Shown here: piece after piece, positions 16,437-25,492 of the stretch
How the letters are laid out: each line of letters begins with the position of its first letter
Numbering within the stretch: position 1 is the first letter of the stretch
DNA from: Algoriphagus machipongonensis
Lineage (GTDB): Bacteria; Bacteroidota; Bacteroidia; Cytophagales; Cyclobacteriaceae
Assembly (NCBI RefSeq): GCF_000166275.1
Contig: NZ_CM001023.1
Location: 62,001 to 126,000 of the forward strand
Reading direction: 5' to 3'
Length of the DNA: 64,000 bases
Position numbers and translations under genes: made by a program
Notes under the pieces: generated by a model
What the model saw: the letters and a program-made list of their open reading frames with translations, nothing else
What the model was told of the DNA's origin: nothing
Database searches by the model: none

Positions 16437-18293
16437 ATGAGAAAGTTTTTAAGCGTACTATTTTTGGCTATTCTGTTTTTTTCATGTGAAGAGAAAAAGG
16501 ACCAAACAGAAGAGCCAGCAAGTGATAAGCTACTTTATTCCCATGCCGGGAAAGATTACGAAATCCCTGAAAACCCCTTAAAAGAGGCCTATTTTGGTGA
16601 ACAGCATTTACATACAGCTGCCTCGATGGATGCCTTTATAGCCGGTACTCGCCTTACTCCGGATGATGCCTATCGATTTGCGCAAGGTGAGGAAGTCATG
16701 GTGAATGGCAGGCCCCATACAATAAACAGACCCTTAGACTGGGCTGCTGTAACAGACCATGGCGAATTTTTGGGAGAGGCCTACACGCTAATGAATCCAG
16801 GATCCCCCGGTTATGACAGCGAGGCCGCAAAATCAATGCGTGAAGCTCCTGATTTAAAAACAGCTTTGGCAGTGTACAAAAAATATGTACTCGATGCTTT
16901 AGCTGGAGGTAATGCCCATCCTGATTTTTGGCAGGGTTACGAGTCAGTTAAATCCCAGTGGCAGGTTAATATTGAAGCTACTGAAAAAAACTATGCCCCT
17001 GGCAAATTCACGACCATCCATGCCTACGAATGGAGTTCGGCTCCTAATACGGCAAACCTTCATAGAAATGTATTTTTTAGAGATACTAACCTGCCAGAAA
17101 TACCCTTTTCTTCCAATGAAGGGGCATCTCCTCAGGAATTATGGGATTGGATGACTACACAAGAAGCCAACGGGGTAATGGTGTTTTGTAATCCACACAA
17201 CCCAAACGAAAGCAAAGGCATGCTCTTTCCTGAAGTGGCCATGAATGATAAACCTATCGATGAAACCTATGCCTCAACAAGACAGCATTTTGAGCGGAAT
17301 GTGGAAATGATGCAAACTAAAGGAAATTCAGAAGTTGTACCTGATTTTTGGCCCAACGATGAGTTCGCGGATTTTGAAAATGCCAGATCTCTGCAGGAAT
17401 ACAACGGTAGAATTTTTGAGAAGCATAATTTCATTCGATATGGATTGAACCGTGGGGTAAAATACCAGGCAGAACTGGGTGTAAATCCTTTTAAATATGG
17501 TTTTGTAGGCGGTACTGATAGCCACAATGCGGTGATGTCCAATGTGGAAGAATTCAATTATGTCGGCCACCATGGAATGGCAGATGAAACGGCGCTTGAC
17601 CGATCCCGAAATGAGCAGGAAGGGGAAATGTTTAATAGAGATATGAATCCCGGAGGTCTCACCGGTGTTTGGGCAACCTCCAATACGCGTGAAGCCATTT
17701 GGGATGGAATGCATAGCCGCGAATCTTTCGCTACTTCAGGCCCTAGAATTAAAGTGAGATTTTTTGCAGGTAACGGTTTTAAAGAGTCATATGAATCTTA
17801 TGAAGAAATGGTAAAAGACGGCTATGCCAAAGGGGTACCTATGGGACAAAACTACGAGGGTAGAGAAGCTCCAGAGTTTTTGGTTTGGGCGCTTAAAGAC
17901 CCGATTGCCCCGAATTTAGACCGTGTTCAAATTATTAAAGGATGGGTAGATGCGGATGGTGAAATGCATGATACCATTTATGATATAGCTGCTTCAGACA
18001 ATCGTATGCGGGCCGATGGAACTGTAGAGCCGATAGATGCTCCTGTCAATATGGAAACGGGAGAATTCAATAAGGAAAAAGGATCACCTGAATTTACCGT
18101 GGTTTGGAAAGATCCCGATTTTGACCCAAACCAAAATGCTTATTATTACGTGCGTGTCATCCAACTTCCCACCGCCCGATATAGCTTATGGGATGAAATC
18201 AGAAATCCTGATGTTCAATATCCCGAAGACACAAAACAAGTGATTCAAGAGCGAGCGTGGGCTTCTCCAATCTGGATTGAACCGAAAAATTAA
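16437..18293 (+). CDS. DUF3604 lipoprotein
   Basis: 618 residues from the ATG at 16437; an upstream TTG at 16416 would add seven residues before the signal. Lipobox AILFFSC places Cys at about 17. The rest is the DUF3604 domain, a PHP-like fold: the FGEQHLHTAASMDAF motif near residue 48 and DHGEF near 105 look like metal-binding His and Asp sites. DUF3604 proteins are known mainly from marine and soil bacteria and lack a settled function. Ends 10 bases before the PPIase gene, and forms an operon with it and the HupE/UreJ-like gene. Confidence 0.85.
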   Translation: MRKFLSVLFLAILFFSCEEKKDQTEEPASDKLLYSHAGKDYEIPENPLKEAYFGEQHLHTAASMDAFIAGTRLTPDDAYRFAQGEEVMVNGRPHTINRPLDWAAVTDHGEFLGEAYTLMNPGSPGYDSEAAKSMREAPDLKTALAVYKKYVLDALAGGNAHPDFWQGYESVKSQWQVNIEATEKNYAPGKFTTIHAYEWSSAPNTANLHRNVFFRDTNLPEIPFSSNEGASPQELWDWMTTQEANGVMVFCNPHNPNESKGMLFPEVAMNDKPIDETYASTRQHFERNVEMMQTKGNSEVVPDFWPNDEFADFENARSLQEYNGRIFEKHNFIRYGLNRGVKYQAELGVNPFKYGFVGGTDSHNAVMSNVEEFNYVGHHGMADETALDRSRNEQEGEMFNRDMNPGGLTGVWATSNTREAIWDGMHSRESFATSGPRIKVRFFAGNGFKESYESYEEMVKDGYAKGVPMGQNYEGREAPEFLVWALKDPIAPNLDRVQIIKGWVDADGEMHDTIYDIAASDNRMRADGTVEPIDAPVNMETGEFNKEKGSPEFTVVWKDPDFDPNQNAYYYVRVIQLPTARYSLWDEIRNPDVQYPEDTKQVIQERAWASPIWIEPKN

Positions 18294-18302
18294 AATCTCT
18301 TC

Positions 18303-19154
18303 ATGCGGAAATTTTTAAAAGAGCCCTTGGTTCATTTTCTGCTCCTAGGCGGATTGATTTTCGGGTATTACTCTCTGGTCAATTCCGAAAGTGCGTCAGA
18401 AAATACCATTGTCATTGATGATGCAGAATACGACTACTTGCTTTCTTTATGGAAAAAACAATGGAAACGAGACCCAAATGAAGAAGATATAAAGGCCTTC
18501 ATAGATCAATACCTTAGACAGGAAGTCTTCTACAAAGAAGCACTTGCTTTGGGCTTGGATCATAATGACATCATAGTAAAGCGTCGCTTAGCTCAAAAAA
18601 TGGAAGCCGTATCCAATGATTTGAATGCAATGCTCAAGCCTCCAACAGCGGCTGATTTAGAGGACTTTTATATGGCTAATGATAGCTTATTCCGACTACC
18701 CACCAGTTATACTTTTCAGCAAGTTTTATTTACAAATCAAGAACCCAATTGGCAACAGGAGTTTGTAACAATTCAAACAGCTCTGAAAGAAGGGAAAGAG
18801 ATTCCAACATCCAGAGTACTTAAGTTATCCATTTCGAACGATTGGAAAGACATCCCCATCAACGAGATTAATCAGTCTTTTGGAGGGGAGTTTGCTTCTA
18901 AATTAGGTAGTCTGCCTTTAAATCAATGGGTAGGGCCGATTTCATCTGGCTTTGGAAAGCATTTGGTATTTATTTCTGAAAAAAATGACAGCCAGTTGGC
19001 TGATTTTGAAAGGATTAAATCCTATGTAGAAAAAGAATTTGAATACCAAACGGAGCTTGAAATGCAAGAGCAAGTGTTTCATGATCTTTTGGAAAAGTAT
19101 CCTGTGAAAATCACTTCGGATAAAATTCCTGAAAGTATTAAAAAGAGTTATTAA
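18303..19154 (+). CDS. Membrane-anchored PpiC/SurA-like peptidyl-prolyl isomerase
   Basis: 283 residues. An N-terminal hydrophobic anchor (about 9-26, HFLLLGGLIFGYYSLV) is followed by a SurA-like helical region with the QYLRQEVFYKEALALGLD motif near residue 70. The C-terminal part (about 135-250) has a reduced parvulin-type domain ending in QWVGPISSGFGKHLVFI. It would fold or escort extracytoplasmic proteins. Being between the DUF3604 and HupE/UreJ-like genes (10 and 5 bases spacing), it probably serves one of those products. The parvulin domain is short, so isomerase activity is uncertain. Confidence 0.8.
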   Translation: MRKFLKEPLVHFLLLGGLIFGYYSLVNSESASENTIVIDDAEYDYLLSLWKKQWKRDPNEEDIKAFIDQYLRQEVFYKEALALGLDHNDIIVKRRLAQKMEAVSNDLNAMLKPPTAADLEDFYMANDSLFRLPTSYTFQQVLFTNQEPNWQQEFVTIQTALKEGKEIPTSRVLKLSISNDWKDIPINEINQSFGGEFASKLGSLPLNQWVGPISSGFGKHLVFISEKNDSQLADFERIKSYVEKEFEYQTELEMQEQVFHDLLEKYPVKITSDKIPESIKKSY

Positions 19155-19159
19155 CCGTG

Positions 19160-20146
19160 ATGGAAAGAGTTTCAAAAATCACCCTATTTCTACTCTTTGT
19201 TTTTCAGGTAGTTTCCGTACAAGCTCACGAGGTGCGTCCGGCTTACTTACAAATACAGGAGGAATCCCCACATGTCTATTCGGTATTATGGAAAGTTCCG
19301 CGTACCGTAGACAAAGTCCTGGATATTCAACCCAAATTTGAAGAACGCTTCTTATTGACTGAAACAGTTCCTCCCCGAATTTTGGAAGCATTTGTCCTCT
19401 ATACTTTTAAGCTTTCTGGTGAAGAAAGTCTGGCAAATTCAGAATTGCGAATAGATCAGCTAAATACGACAGGTACCGATGTTTTGGTAAACATTCAATT
19501 ACTCAATGGAGAAAATCACAGCTTTTTACTCCAACCGACCCAAAACTCAGTGCATATTCCAGAAACACCCAGTATATGGATGTTGGCTAAAACCTACACT
19601 ATGTTGGGCATAGAACATATTCTGTTTGGCTTTGACCATTTACTTTTTGTTTTAGCCTTACTTGTGATTACCAAAGGCTTCAACAAATTGCTGAAAACCA
19701 TCACGGCTTTTACCTTGGCTCACAGTATTACACTATGCTTTTCAGCTTTAGGCTTCGTCAATTTACCTGGACCCCCAGTGGAAGCTGTAATTGCCTTGAG
19801 TATTGTTTTTTTGGCCCATGAAATCATTAAAGTTCAACAAGGTCATCCCACACTCACTTCCCGTCGACCTTGGCTGGTAGCATTTAGTTTTGGTTTACTC
19901 CATGGGTTCGGTTTTGCTGGAGCTTTAGCTGATATTGGTTTACCCACCAATGATATTCCAATGGCTCTCGCTACTTTTAATATTGGTGTTGAGTTAGGGC
20001 AACTTATGTTTGTAGTAGTTGCGCTCGGCATTTTCCGTCTTACACAATCCATCATCCCACAGCAAAATTGGATTCGTAAAACCGTCCCTTATGTCATTGG
20101 TTCTGTAGCAGCTTTTTGGCTAATTGAGCGAATAGTGGCATTTTAA
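19160..20146 (+). CDS. HupE/UreJ-like membrane protein
   Basis: 328 residues from the ATG at 19160, with a GTG one codon upstream as the alternative. Signal peptide about 1-23 ends at QAHEVRPAYL. A periplasmic beta domain of about 130 residues precedes six membrane helices. The first helix contains HILFGFDHLLFVLAL, the His-rich HupE/UreJ signature, and HGFGFAGALADIGL lies in a later one. HupE and UreJ relatives take up nickel; this long form with a periplasmic domain is common beside DUF3604 genes, where the metal is unknown. Last gene of the three-gene operon. Confidence 0.82.
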   Translation: MERVSKITLFLLFVFQVVSVQAHEVRPAYLQIQEESPHVYSVLWKVPRTVDKVLDIQPKFEERFLLTETVPPRILEAFVLYTFKLSGEESLANSELRIDQLNTTGTDVLVNIQLLNGENHSFLLQPTQNSVHIPETPSIWMLAKTYTMLGIEHILFGFDHLLFVLALLVITKGFNKLLKTITAFTLAHSITLCFSALGFVNLPGPPVEAVIALSIVFLAHEIIKVQQGHPTLTSRRPWLVAFSFGLLHGFGFAGALADIGLPTNDIPMALATFNIGVELGQLMFVVVALGIFRLTQSIIPQQNWIRKTVPYVIGSVAAFWLIERIVAF

Positions 20147-20332
20147 GCATTTGAATCTTGGGAGGAAATTGTGGAATGGTTAAATCAGACTTTTCTATAA
20201 TCATCTAGCTATCCAGATCAGAATGGAATTCCAGATTACTAAGGTTATAAAAATCCTTCAGGCAATCTACATTCTTAACTGATTCATTTTTAGTTTACTA
20301 AATGCTCTTACAAACAATCAAATAAAGGCAAA

Positions 20333-20350
20333 ATACCCAGTACTGGGTAT
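20333..20350. promoter_or_regulatory. Perfect 18-base palindrome upstream of the fatty-acid transporter
   Basis: ATACCCAGTACTGGGTAT reads the same on both strands. It sits 52 bases before the transporter ATG, a suitable place for an operator. A near-identical copy lies at 11478-11495 after the eut operon. The regulator is unknown. Confidence 0.6.
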
Positions 20351-20401
20351 AGGATTCCTGTACATAGTTTCCGTTCTTAATAAACCCAAAAGACCTTATT
20401 G

Positions 20402-21790
20402 ATGGAAAAGTTAGGCGAGAAATTCACCGAATTGTTTAAAAAGTATTTGCCTGACGCCTTTGTATTTGCTCTTGTTTTAACCCTCCTCACCGCACTTTTT
20501 GCTCTTATTTGGACGGATACCTCAGTCATGGGAATCATTGAGGCTTGGTATCAAGGTTTTTGGATGCTTCTTGAATTTGGAATGCAAATGATTCTCTTGT
20601 TAGTGACAGGGTATTCCATAGCTCTTGCCACACCGGTGAAAAGATTTTTATTCAAAATAACCCAATTCATTCAAACACCCAGACAGCTTTATCCATTCAT
20701 CATAATCATAGGCATGCTTCTCAGCGCTGTTAGTTGGGGTTGGATAGTGATTACCGCTGTCTTGGCCAGGGAACTTGCCTTGCGGATGAAAGGAGTCAAT
20801 TATCCCTATTTGATAGCCTGTGTTTATTTTTCTGGAGTTATTTGGGTAAGTGGATTTTCCAGCTCAATTCCACTTTTACTCAATACAGAAAATAACTACC
20901 TCATCGAAGCAGGTATTTTATCCAATACCATCCCTACTTCCTATACGCTGGGCTCGTACTTGAATCTCTCGATTATTGCTTTTTCATTAATTATTGGCCC
21001 CCTTCTCATGTTTTTGCTGATTCCAAAAAAAGGACAAAGTCTTGAGGAAATGTTAGTCTCAGAAAACCCAAGAATGGAGCGTTCTCTCAAAGAAGAGGAA
21101 AATAGTATGAAACTTCCAGAAAATCCCATTTCTGACAAATTAAATAGCAGTCCAATTTTCCAATACATTCTTGGGTTCATGGGCTTGGCTTATATTATTT
21201 ATCACTTCAGTAGTAGAGGCCTGGATATTAACCTGAATATCATGATTTTTATTTTCATAATCATGGGTCTGTTTTTACATAAAACTCCCATGCGCTATGG
21301 AATTGTCATGAAACGTTCCAGTAGTAATATTTCTGGAGTTCTATTCCAATTTCCATTTTATGCAGGAATCATGGGAATCATGATTTATACCGGCTTAGGG
21401 GATGAACTTACAAAATGGATGGTTTCGGTAGCAACCATCAATACCTATCCTCTCCTTGCTTTTTTCAATGGGGCAATCGTCAATTTCGCAATACCTTCAG
21501 CAGGGGGTGAATTTGCAGTAGTGGGACCTAGCATTATCAATGCAGTCAAAGAAATTGGAATAGGTCTTCCAGAGGCAGAGGTCACAAAAATGATTGCAAG
21601 AGCAAGCTTATCCGTTGCATTTGGGGAATCGCTAACGAATTGCCTTCAGCCTTTTTATTTACTGATTGTACTTCCTGTTATGGGCATTGGTATCAAAATA
21701 CAGGCTCGTGATGTGATCGGTTTTCTTTTCATTCCCTTTGTCATTTTTCTGGTATCATGGGCACTGATGGTGGTTTTTGTACCACTTTAA
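20402..21790 (+). CDS. Short-chain fatty acid transporter, AtoE family
   Basis: 462 residues from the ATG at 20402 (a TTG lies one codon earlier). It is rich in hydrophobic helices. The opening MEKLGEKFTELFKKYLPDAFVFA is the family signature and the C-terminal part has NFAIPSAGGEFAVVGPSII near residue 360. AtoE transporters carry acetoacetate, butyrate and similar acids across the inner membrane, probably with a cation. The palindrome 52 bases upstream suggests regulated expression. There are no atoB/atoDA genes in the window. Confidence 0.88.
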   Translation: MEKLGEKFTELFKKYLPDAFVFALVLTLLTALFALIWTDTSVMGIIEAWYQGFWMLLEFGMQMILLLVTGYSIALATPVKRFLFKITQFIQTPRQLYPFIIIIGMLLSAVSWGWIVITAVLARELALRMKGVNYPYLIACVYFSGVIWVSGFSSSIPLLLNTENNYLIEAGILSNTIPTSYTLGSYLNLSIIAFSLIIGPLLMFLLIPKKGQSLEEMLVSENPRMERSLKEEENSMKLPENPISDKLNSSPIFQYILGFMGLAYIIYHFSSRGLDINLNIMIFIFIIMGLFLHKTPMRYGIVMKRSSSNISGVLFQFPFYAGIMGIMIYTGLGDELTKWMVSVATINTYPLLAFFNGAIVNFAIPSAGGEFAVVGPSIINAVKEIGIGLPEAEVTKMIARASLSVAFGESLTNCLQPFYLLIVLPVMGIGIKIQARDVIGFLFIPFVIFLVSWALMVVFVPL

Positions 21791-21909
21791 AACATCCATT
21801 CAATACAGCTATTTTTTGGCTAAAGCCAGTTGGATTGTGATTTTTGATGGAATGGAATGGGCTAAAGCCACATTCCTATTCATGCTAATCCACATTAATT
21901 TCCTCTAGT

Positions 21910-21949
21910 TTTAGCCGAATTATTCATATTTATCAGATTCCAAAGTCCT
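21910..21949. repeat. Direct repeat, copy 1
   Basis: Begins TTTAGCCGAATTATTC. It matches 22142-22181 at all but two of 40 positions. The GGCTAAAGCC-like core is a dispersed intergenic word in Bacteroidota genomes. Confidence 0.65.
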
Positions 21950-22141
21950 ATTCAAGTCAATGATTTTTCAAGCCAGTATTCTAATATTATTACATTTCTT
22001 CCTGCTTTTGATGAAGGCAAACATCAATCAAAAAGTTATTGCTTAAACCAATAAATGATTCCTCTGCAGAATTAGAAAGGAACTGGATATTTCCTTCAGC
22101 TTTAGCTGGAGGCTGACATCAATCCCTAACCCTTATCCGGC

Positions 22142-22181
22142 TTTAGCCGAATTATTCATTTTTATCAGATTCCGAAGTCCT
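22142..22181. repeat. Direct repeat, copy 2
   Basis: Second copy of the 21910-21949 element, 232 bases downstream. The two bases that differ lie in the middle and near the end. Confidence 0.65.
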
Positions 22182-22269
22182 TCATCCCTTATTAAATCGA
22201 AAAATGGTAACTTATTATTTTCCCTTAAAAAGAGAACGCATTTAAAAAGAATCCTTGAATCAGAAAAAA

Positions 22270-22641
22270 ATGGAAAATCAAGATAATTTCTCGCATGCAG
22301 CGACCATTTTTCCTGTGGAGGATCTGCAAACCTCCATCGATTTTTATACCCAAAAACTGGAATTTAAACTAACCTTTTCCTGGGGAGAGCCAACGAACTA
22401 CGCAGTCATAAAAAAGGGAGGAGTAAGTATTCATCTCGTGAAGAAATCAGACGATAGGATACCCTCTAAAAAACATTGTGCCTTATACATTTTTGTCTAT
22501 GATATTGCCAAAATCTATAAAAGGTGTGTTTCTGAAAAGGTTTCAATTATCAATACGCCAGAAACTCGAGATTACAACATGAAAGACTTTGATATTAAAG
22601 ACCCCGATGGGTATATCATAACTTTTGGAAACGGAGGATAA
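22270..22641 (+). CDS. VOC family (glyoxalase/bleomycin-resistance type) protein
   Basis: 123 residues from the ATG at 22270; a TTG five codons upstream is the alternative start. The single VOC domain opens with ATIFPVEDLQTSIDFYTQKLEF and ends DIKDPDGYIITFGN, both standard for the fold. A His/Glu pair that would bind metal is only partly visible. VOC proteins include glyoxalases, dioxygenases and antibiotic-binding proteins, so the specific role is open. No operon partner. Confidence 0.85.
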   Translation: MENQDNFSHAATIFPVEDLQTSIDFYTQKLEFKLTFSWGEPTNYAVIKKGGVSIHLVKKSDDRIPSKKHCALYIFVYDIAKIYKRCVSEKVSIINTPETRDYNMKDFDIKDPDGYIITFGNGG

Positions 22642-22727
22642 AATCTGAAAAGCAATCATTCAAAAACTCCTCCCTGATTATAATCAATCTCCTACTTTAA
22701 ATTTTCATTTTAGCTTAAGAATTTACC

Positions 22728-23633
22728 ATGCCACGTGCTATTTCAAAAACACTATTTTTGATCTTTTTTATCCTAGGAATACAGCAAATAGCTTATTCTC
22801 AAGAGGCAGAAAAATCCCTTAAAGTCATGACCTATAATATCTGGAATGGCTTTGATTGGGGCAAAGATTCAGCACGACAAGAAAACCTGATCCAATGGGT
22901 GAAAACGCAAAATCCAGATGTGTTGGCCTTGCAGGAGCTCTGCGCGTATGATGTGGATAAGTTGAAAAAGGATGCAGCCAAGTGGGGACATCCCTATGTT
23001 CAGATTTTAAAAGAAAAAGGCTACCCAACAGCCCTTACATCCAAAAAACCCATTAATCTTATTGAAAAAAATGTTGATAACTTCTGGCATGGGCTTTTAC
23101 ATGTCCAGACATTTGGGATAGATTTTTATGTGGTTCACCTGTCTCCTTCTGATGCCGACACGAGATTGAGAGAAGCTCAGCAAATCAAAACAAGAATTCA
23201 AGAACAGGCAAGTGATCAGTATATCATCTTAGGAGATTTCAATTCTTACTCACCCTTTGATGCCTATTGGTTGGAATCGAAATCTGACTTGAGAACAAAG
23301 ATGTCGGAAGAAAAAAATGAGAAATATAGTAATCTAAGATTAGGAGAATTTGACTATGCTCCGATGTCAGAGTTTCTTTCAATTCCCGCGATCGATGTGA
23401 GTCTGGGAAAAGTTGATAGTGAAGAAAGTTATACTTTTCCTACTCCAGCCTTGGTGGGATTGTATGACCAGACTGCAGAATCCATTCTCGAAAATCGAGT
23501 TCGTATAGATTATATTCTCGCCAGCCCAACTTTGGCGCAAGCATGCAGCCAGGTAGAAATTTTCAATCAAGGAATTCCTGAAACTTTGTCGGATCATTAC
23601 CCGATGATGGCGGTTTTTCAAATTAAGATGTAA
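22728..23633 (+). CDS. Endonuclease/exonuclease/phosphatase family protein, secreted
   Basis: 301 residues. Signal peptide about 1-24, ending at YSQ. The EEP domain carries the expected motifs: MTYNIWNG near residue 35, PDVLALQEL near 63 (metal-binding Glu), LGDFNSY near 168 and SDHYPMMA near 290 (catalytic Asp-His). Such enzymes cleave phosphodiesters of nucleic acids, lipids or inositol phosphates. Being exported, it more likely takes nucleic acid or a phosphorylated polymer from outside. Monocistronic. Confidence 0.87.
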   Translation: MPRAISKTLFLIFFILGIQQIAYSQEAEKSLKVMTYNIWNGFDWGKDSARQENLIQWVKTQNPDVLALQELCAYDVDKLKKDAAKWGHPYVQILKEKGYPTALTSKKPINLIEKNVDNFWHGLLHVQTFGIDFYVVHLSPSDADTRLREAQQIKTRIQEQASDQYIILGDFNSYSPFDAYWLESKSDLRTKMSEEKNEKYSNLRLGEFDYAPMSEFLSIPAIDVSLGKVDSEESYTFPTPALVGLYDQTAESILENRVRIDYILASPTLAQACSQVEIFNQGIPETLSDHYPMMAVFQIKM

Positions 23634-23756
23634 ATGAACTTAAATAGGTCGAATTCATGATCGTGAATTGATCTTCAAAAATATCCATTCATATAATTAC
23701 TAACTACTTCACCTTTTTTAACTAGTGATAATTCACCTTATTAGAAGGGTTAGCGT

Positions 23757-23764
23757 TAATTTTG
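23757..23764 (+). promoter_or_regulatory. Possible -7 box just before the subtilase start
   Basis: TAATTTTG matches TAnnTTTG and ends 4 bases before the ATG at 23769. If used, the transcript would have almost no leader. No clear -33 element, so support is weak. Confidence 0.25.
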
Positions 23765-23768
23765 TATT

Positions 23769-25400
23769 ATGATTAGAAGCAAAATTCAAATATTGACAGG
23801 ACTAGGAATGGGCCTACTGATGATGGGATGTAGTACTTCCAACATCATCACTGCCCCACCTATTAATTACTCTAACAGCAGCTCTAAAGTTGCGGAACTA
23901 ACAGATCAGGAATCCCGACATTGGGGTCATCTAGATTTACAGCAAGATACCATCCCAGGAATGAGTGTGGATCGTGCTTATACCGAACTTCTAAAAAAGA
24001 AAAAAGGCGAGGAAGTGATCGTTGCGGTGATTGATTCGGGGATAGACCTGGATCATGAGGATATTCAGGAGGTAATCTGGACCAATGCGGATGAAAAACC
24101 TGGAGATGGCATTGACAATGACGGAAATGGTTATATCGATGACATCCATGGCTATAATTTCCTTGGTGAGTCTTATAACGAGCAGATGGAAATGGCAAGG
24201 ATCCTCCGGTTAAAAATTGGAGATGAAGCCTATCAAGCTGCTGCCAGAGCCAAACTAAACGAGATGCTTCCTGAGGCAGAAGCCGGTCTTCCTCAACTCA
24301 AACAGGTGGAAGCAATGCTGACCCAGGCAGATAAGAATATCAAGGAATCTTTAGGAAAGGAGAACTATTCTCTAGCTGATCTGCAAAACTATCAGCCAAA
24401 AAATCCGCAAGAGGAAAGGACAGTGGGCATGCTGATGCAGCTCATAGGCATGGGAGAAGAAATTCCAGCCACGATCAAGAATATTCAAAAGGGAATCAAG
24501 TACTACGAAACTCAGGTGAATTATAATCTGAATGTGGATTTCAACGGAAGAATCCCTGTGGGCGATGATCCTTATGATATATCAGATGATCAGTATGGCA
24601 ATGGAAACCCGGATTCCAGGTATCAAGATGAAAGCCATGGTTCACACGTCGCCGGGATCATAGCAGCTACCCGAAACAATAAAAAAGGAGTAGATGGAGT
24701 AGCTTCTAATGTAAAAATCATGTCAGTCCGTGCCGTTCCTAATGGTGATGAATACGATAAGGATATTGCATTGGCCATACACTATGCGGTAGATAATGGA
24801 GCTAAAGTCATCAATGCCAGCTTCGGTAAGGGATTTTCACCGAATTCAGAATGGGTATATGAAGCATTAAACTATGCAGCTTCAAAAGATGTATTATTCG
24901 TACAGGCTGCAGGCAATGACGGTATCGACTTGGACTCTCCGGAGAATCCGGTTTTCCCAAATGACCATAAATCCCAAACTCAGGAATTCGTGGATAATTA
25001 CCTGACTATTGGGGCACTCACCCCGATGTTTGGAGAAAACATGGTAGCTTCTTTCTCGAATTACGGGAAAGAGAATGTGGATATCTTTGCACCAGGGGAC
25101 GAGATTTATTCCACCATGCCTGATAATCAATATGAATTTCAAGGCGGTACTTCTATGGCAGCTCCTGCAGTTACGGGTCTTGCGGCAATGATCCGCTCTT
25201 ATTTTCCGGATCTTTCTGCGGCACAGGTGAAACAAGTCATAATGGATTCAGGCATTCCCCTTGCAGTAGAAGTTCATGTAGGCGGTCCTGAAGGCCCGGT
25301 AAAATCCTTCTCGGAAATCTCGAAATCCGGTAAAATCGTCAATCTCTACAATGCCTTGATTTTGGCTAGTGAGGTGGCCAATGGAAATGCCAGCTTATAA
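23769..25400 (+). CDS. Subtilisin-like (S8) serine protease lipoprotein
   Basis: 543 residues. Lipobox LLMMGC gives Cys21, so it is probably an anchored lipoprotein. The catalytic triad is complete: Asp89 in VIAVIDSGID, His290 in HGSHVAG and Ser462 in GGTSMAAP. About 200 residues separate Asp from His, well beyond the usual spacing of around 30-60; the stretch 130-255 is a helical insert rich in Gln, Glu and Ala. The insert may guard the active site or bind a partner. It ends 31 bases before a strong hairpin terminator. Target protein unknown. Confidence 0.9.
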   Translation: MIRSKIQILTGLGMGLLMMGCSTSNIITAPPINYSNSSSKVAELTDQESRHWGHLDLQQDTIPGMSVDRAYTELLKKKKGEEVIVAVIDSGIDLDHEDIQEVIWTNADEKPGDGIDNDGNGYIDDIHGYNFLGESYNEQMEMARILRLKIGDEAYQAAARAKLNEMLPEAEAGLPQLKQVEAMLTQADKNIKESLGKENYSLADLQNYQPKNPQEERTVGMLMQLIGMGEEIPATIKNIQKGIKYYETQVNYNLNVDFNGRIPVGDDPYDISDDQYGNGNPDSRYQDESHGSHVAGIIAATRNNKKGVDGVASNVKIMSVRAVPNGDEYDKDIALAIHYAVDNGAKVINASFGKGFSPNSEWVYEALNYAASKDVLFVQAAGNDGIDLDSPENPVFPNDHKSQTQEFVDNYLTIGALTPMFGENMVASFSNYGKENVDIFAPGDEIYSTMPDNQYEFQGGTSMAAPAVTGLAAMIRSYFPDLSAAQVKQVIMDSGIPLAVEVHVGGPEGPVKSFSEISKSGKIVNLYNALILASEVANGNASL

Positions 25401-25431
25401 AGCTTTGATTCCATAAGCCTTTTCAATCAAA

Positions 25432-25463
25432 AGAGCCCATCCTGTTTTCACAAGATGGGCTCT
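25432..25463. terminator. Bidirectional terminator between the subtilase and rpiB
   Basis: AGAGCCCATC and GATGGGCTCT form a perfect 10-base stem between two convergent genes, with T-rich sequence on the plus-strand side. Confidence 0.85.
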
Positions 25464-25492
25464 TTCATTTATTGATTTCTGCTGATCGCTTT

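Larger units (their letters stand above)
21791..22269. other. Non-coding region made of TTTAGCC-type repeats
   Basis: The region holds several GGCTAAAGCC or TTTAGCC words (near 21820, 21860, 21910, 22140) and a pair of 40-base direct repeats. No protein-like reading frame or RNA gene was seen. Confidence 0.6.
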
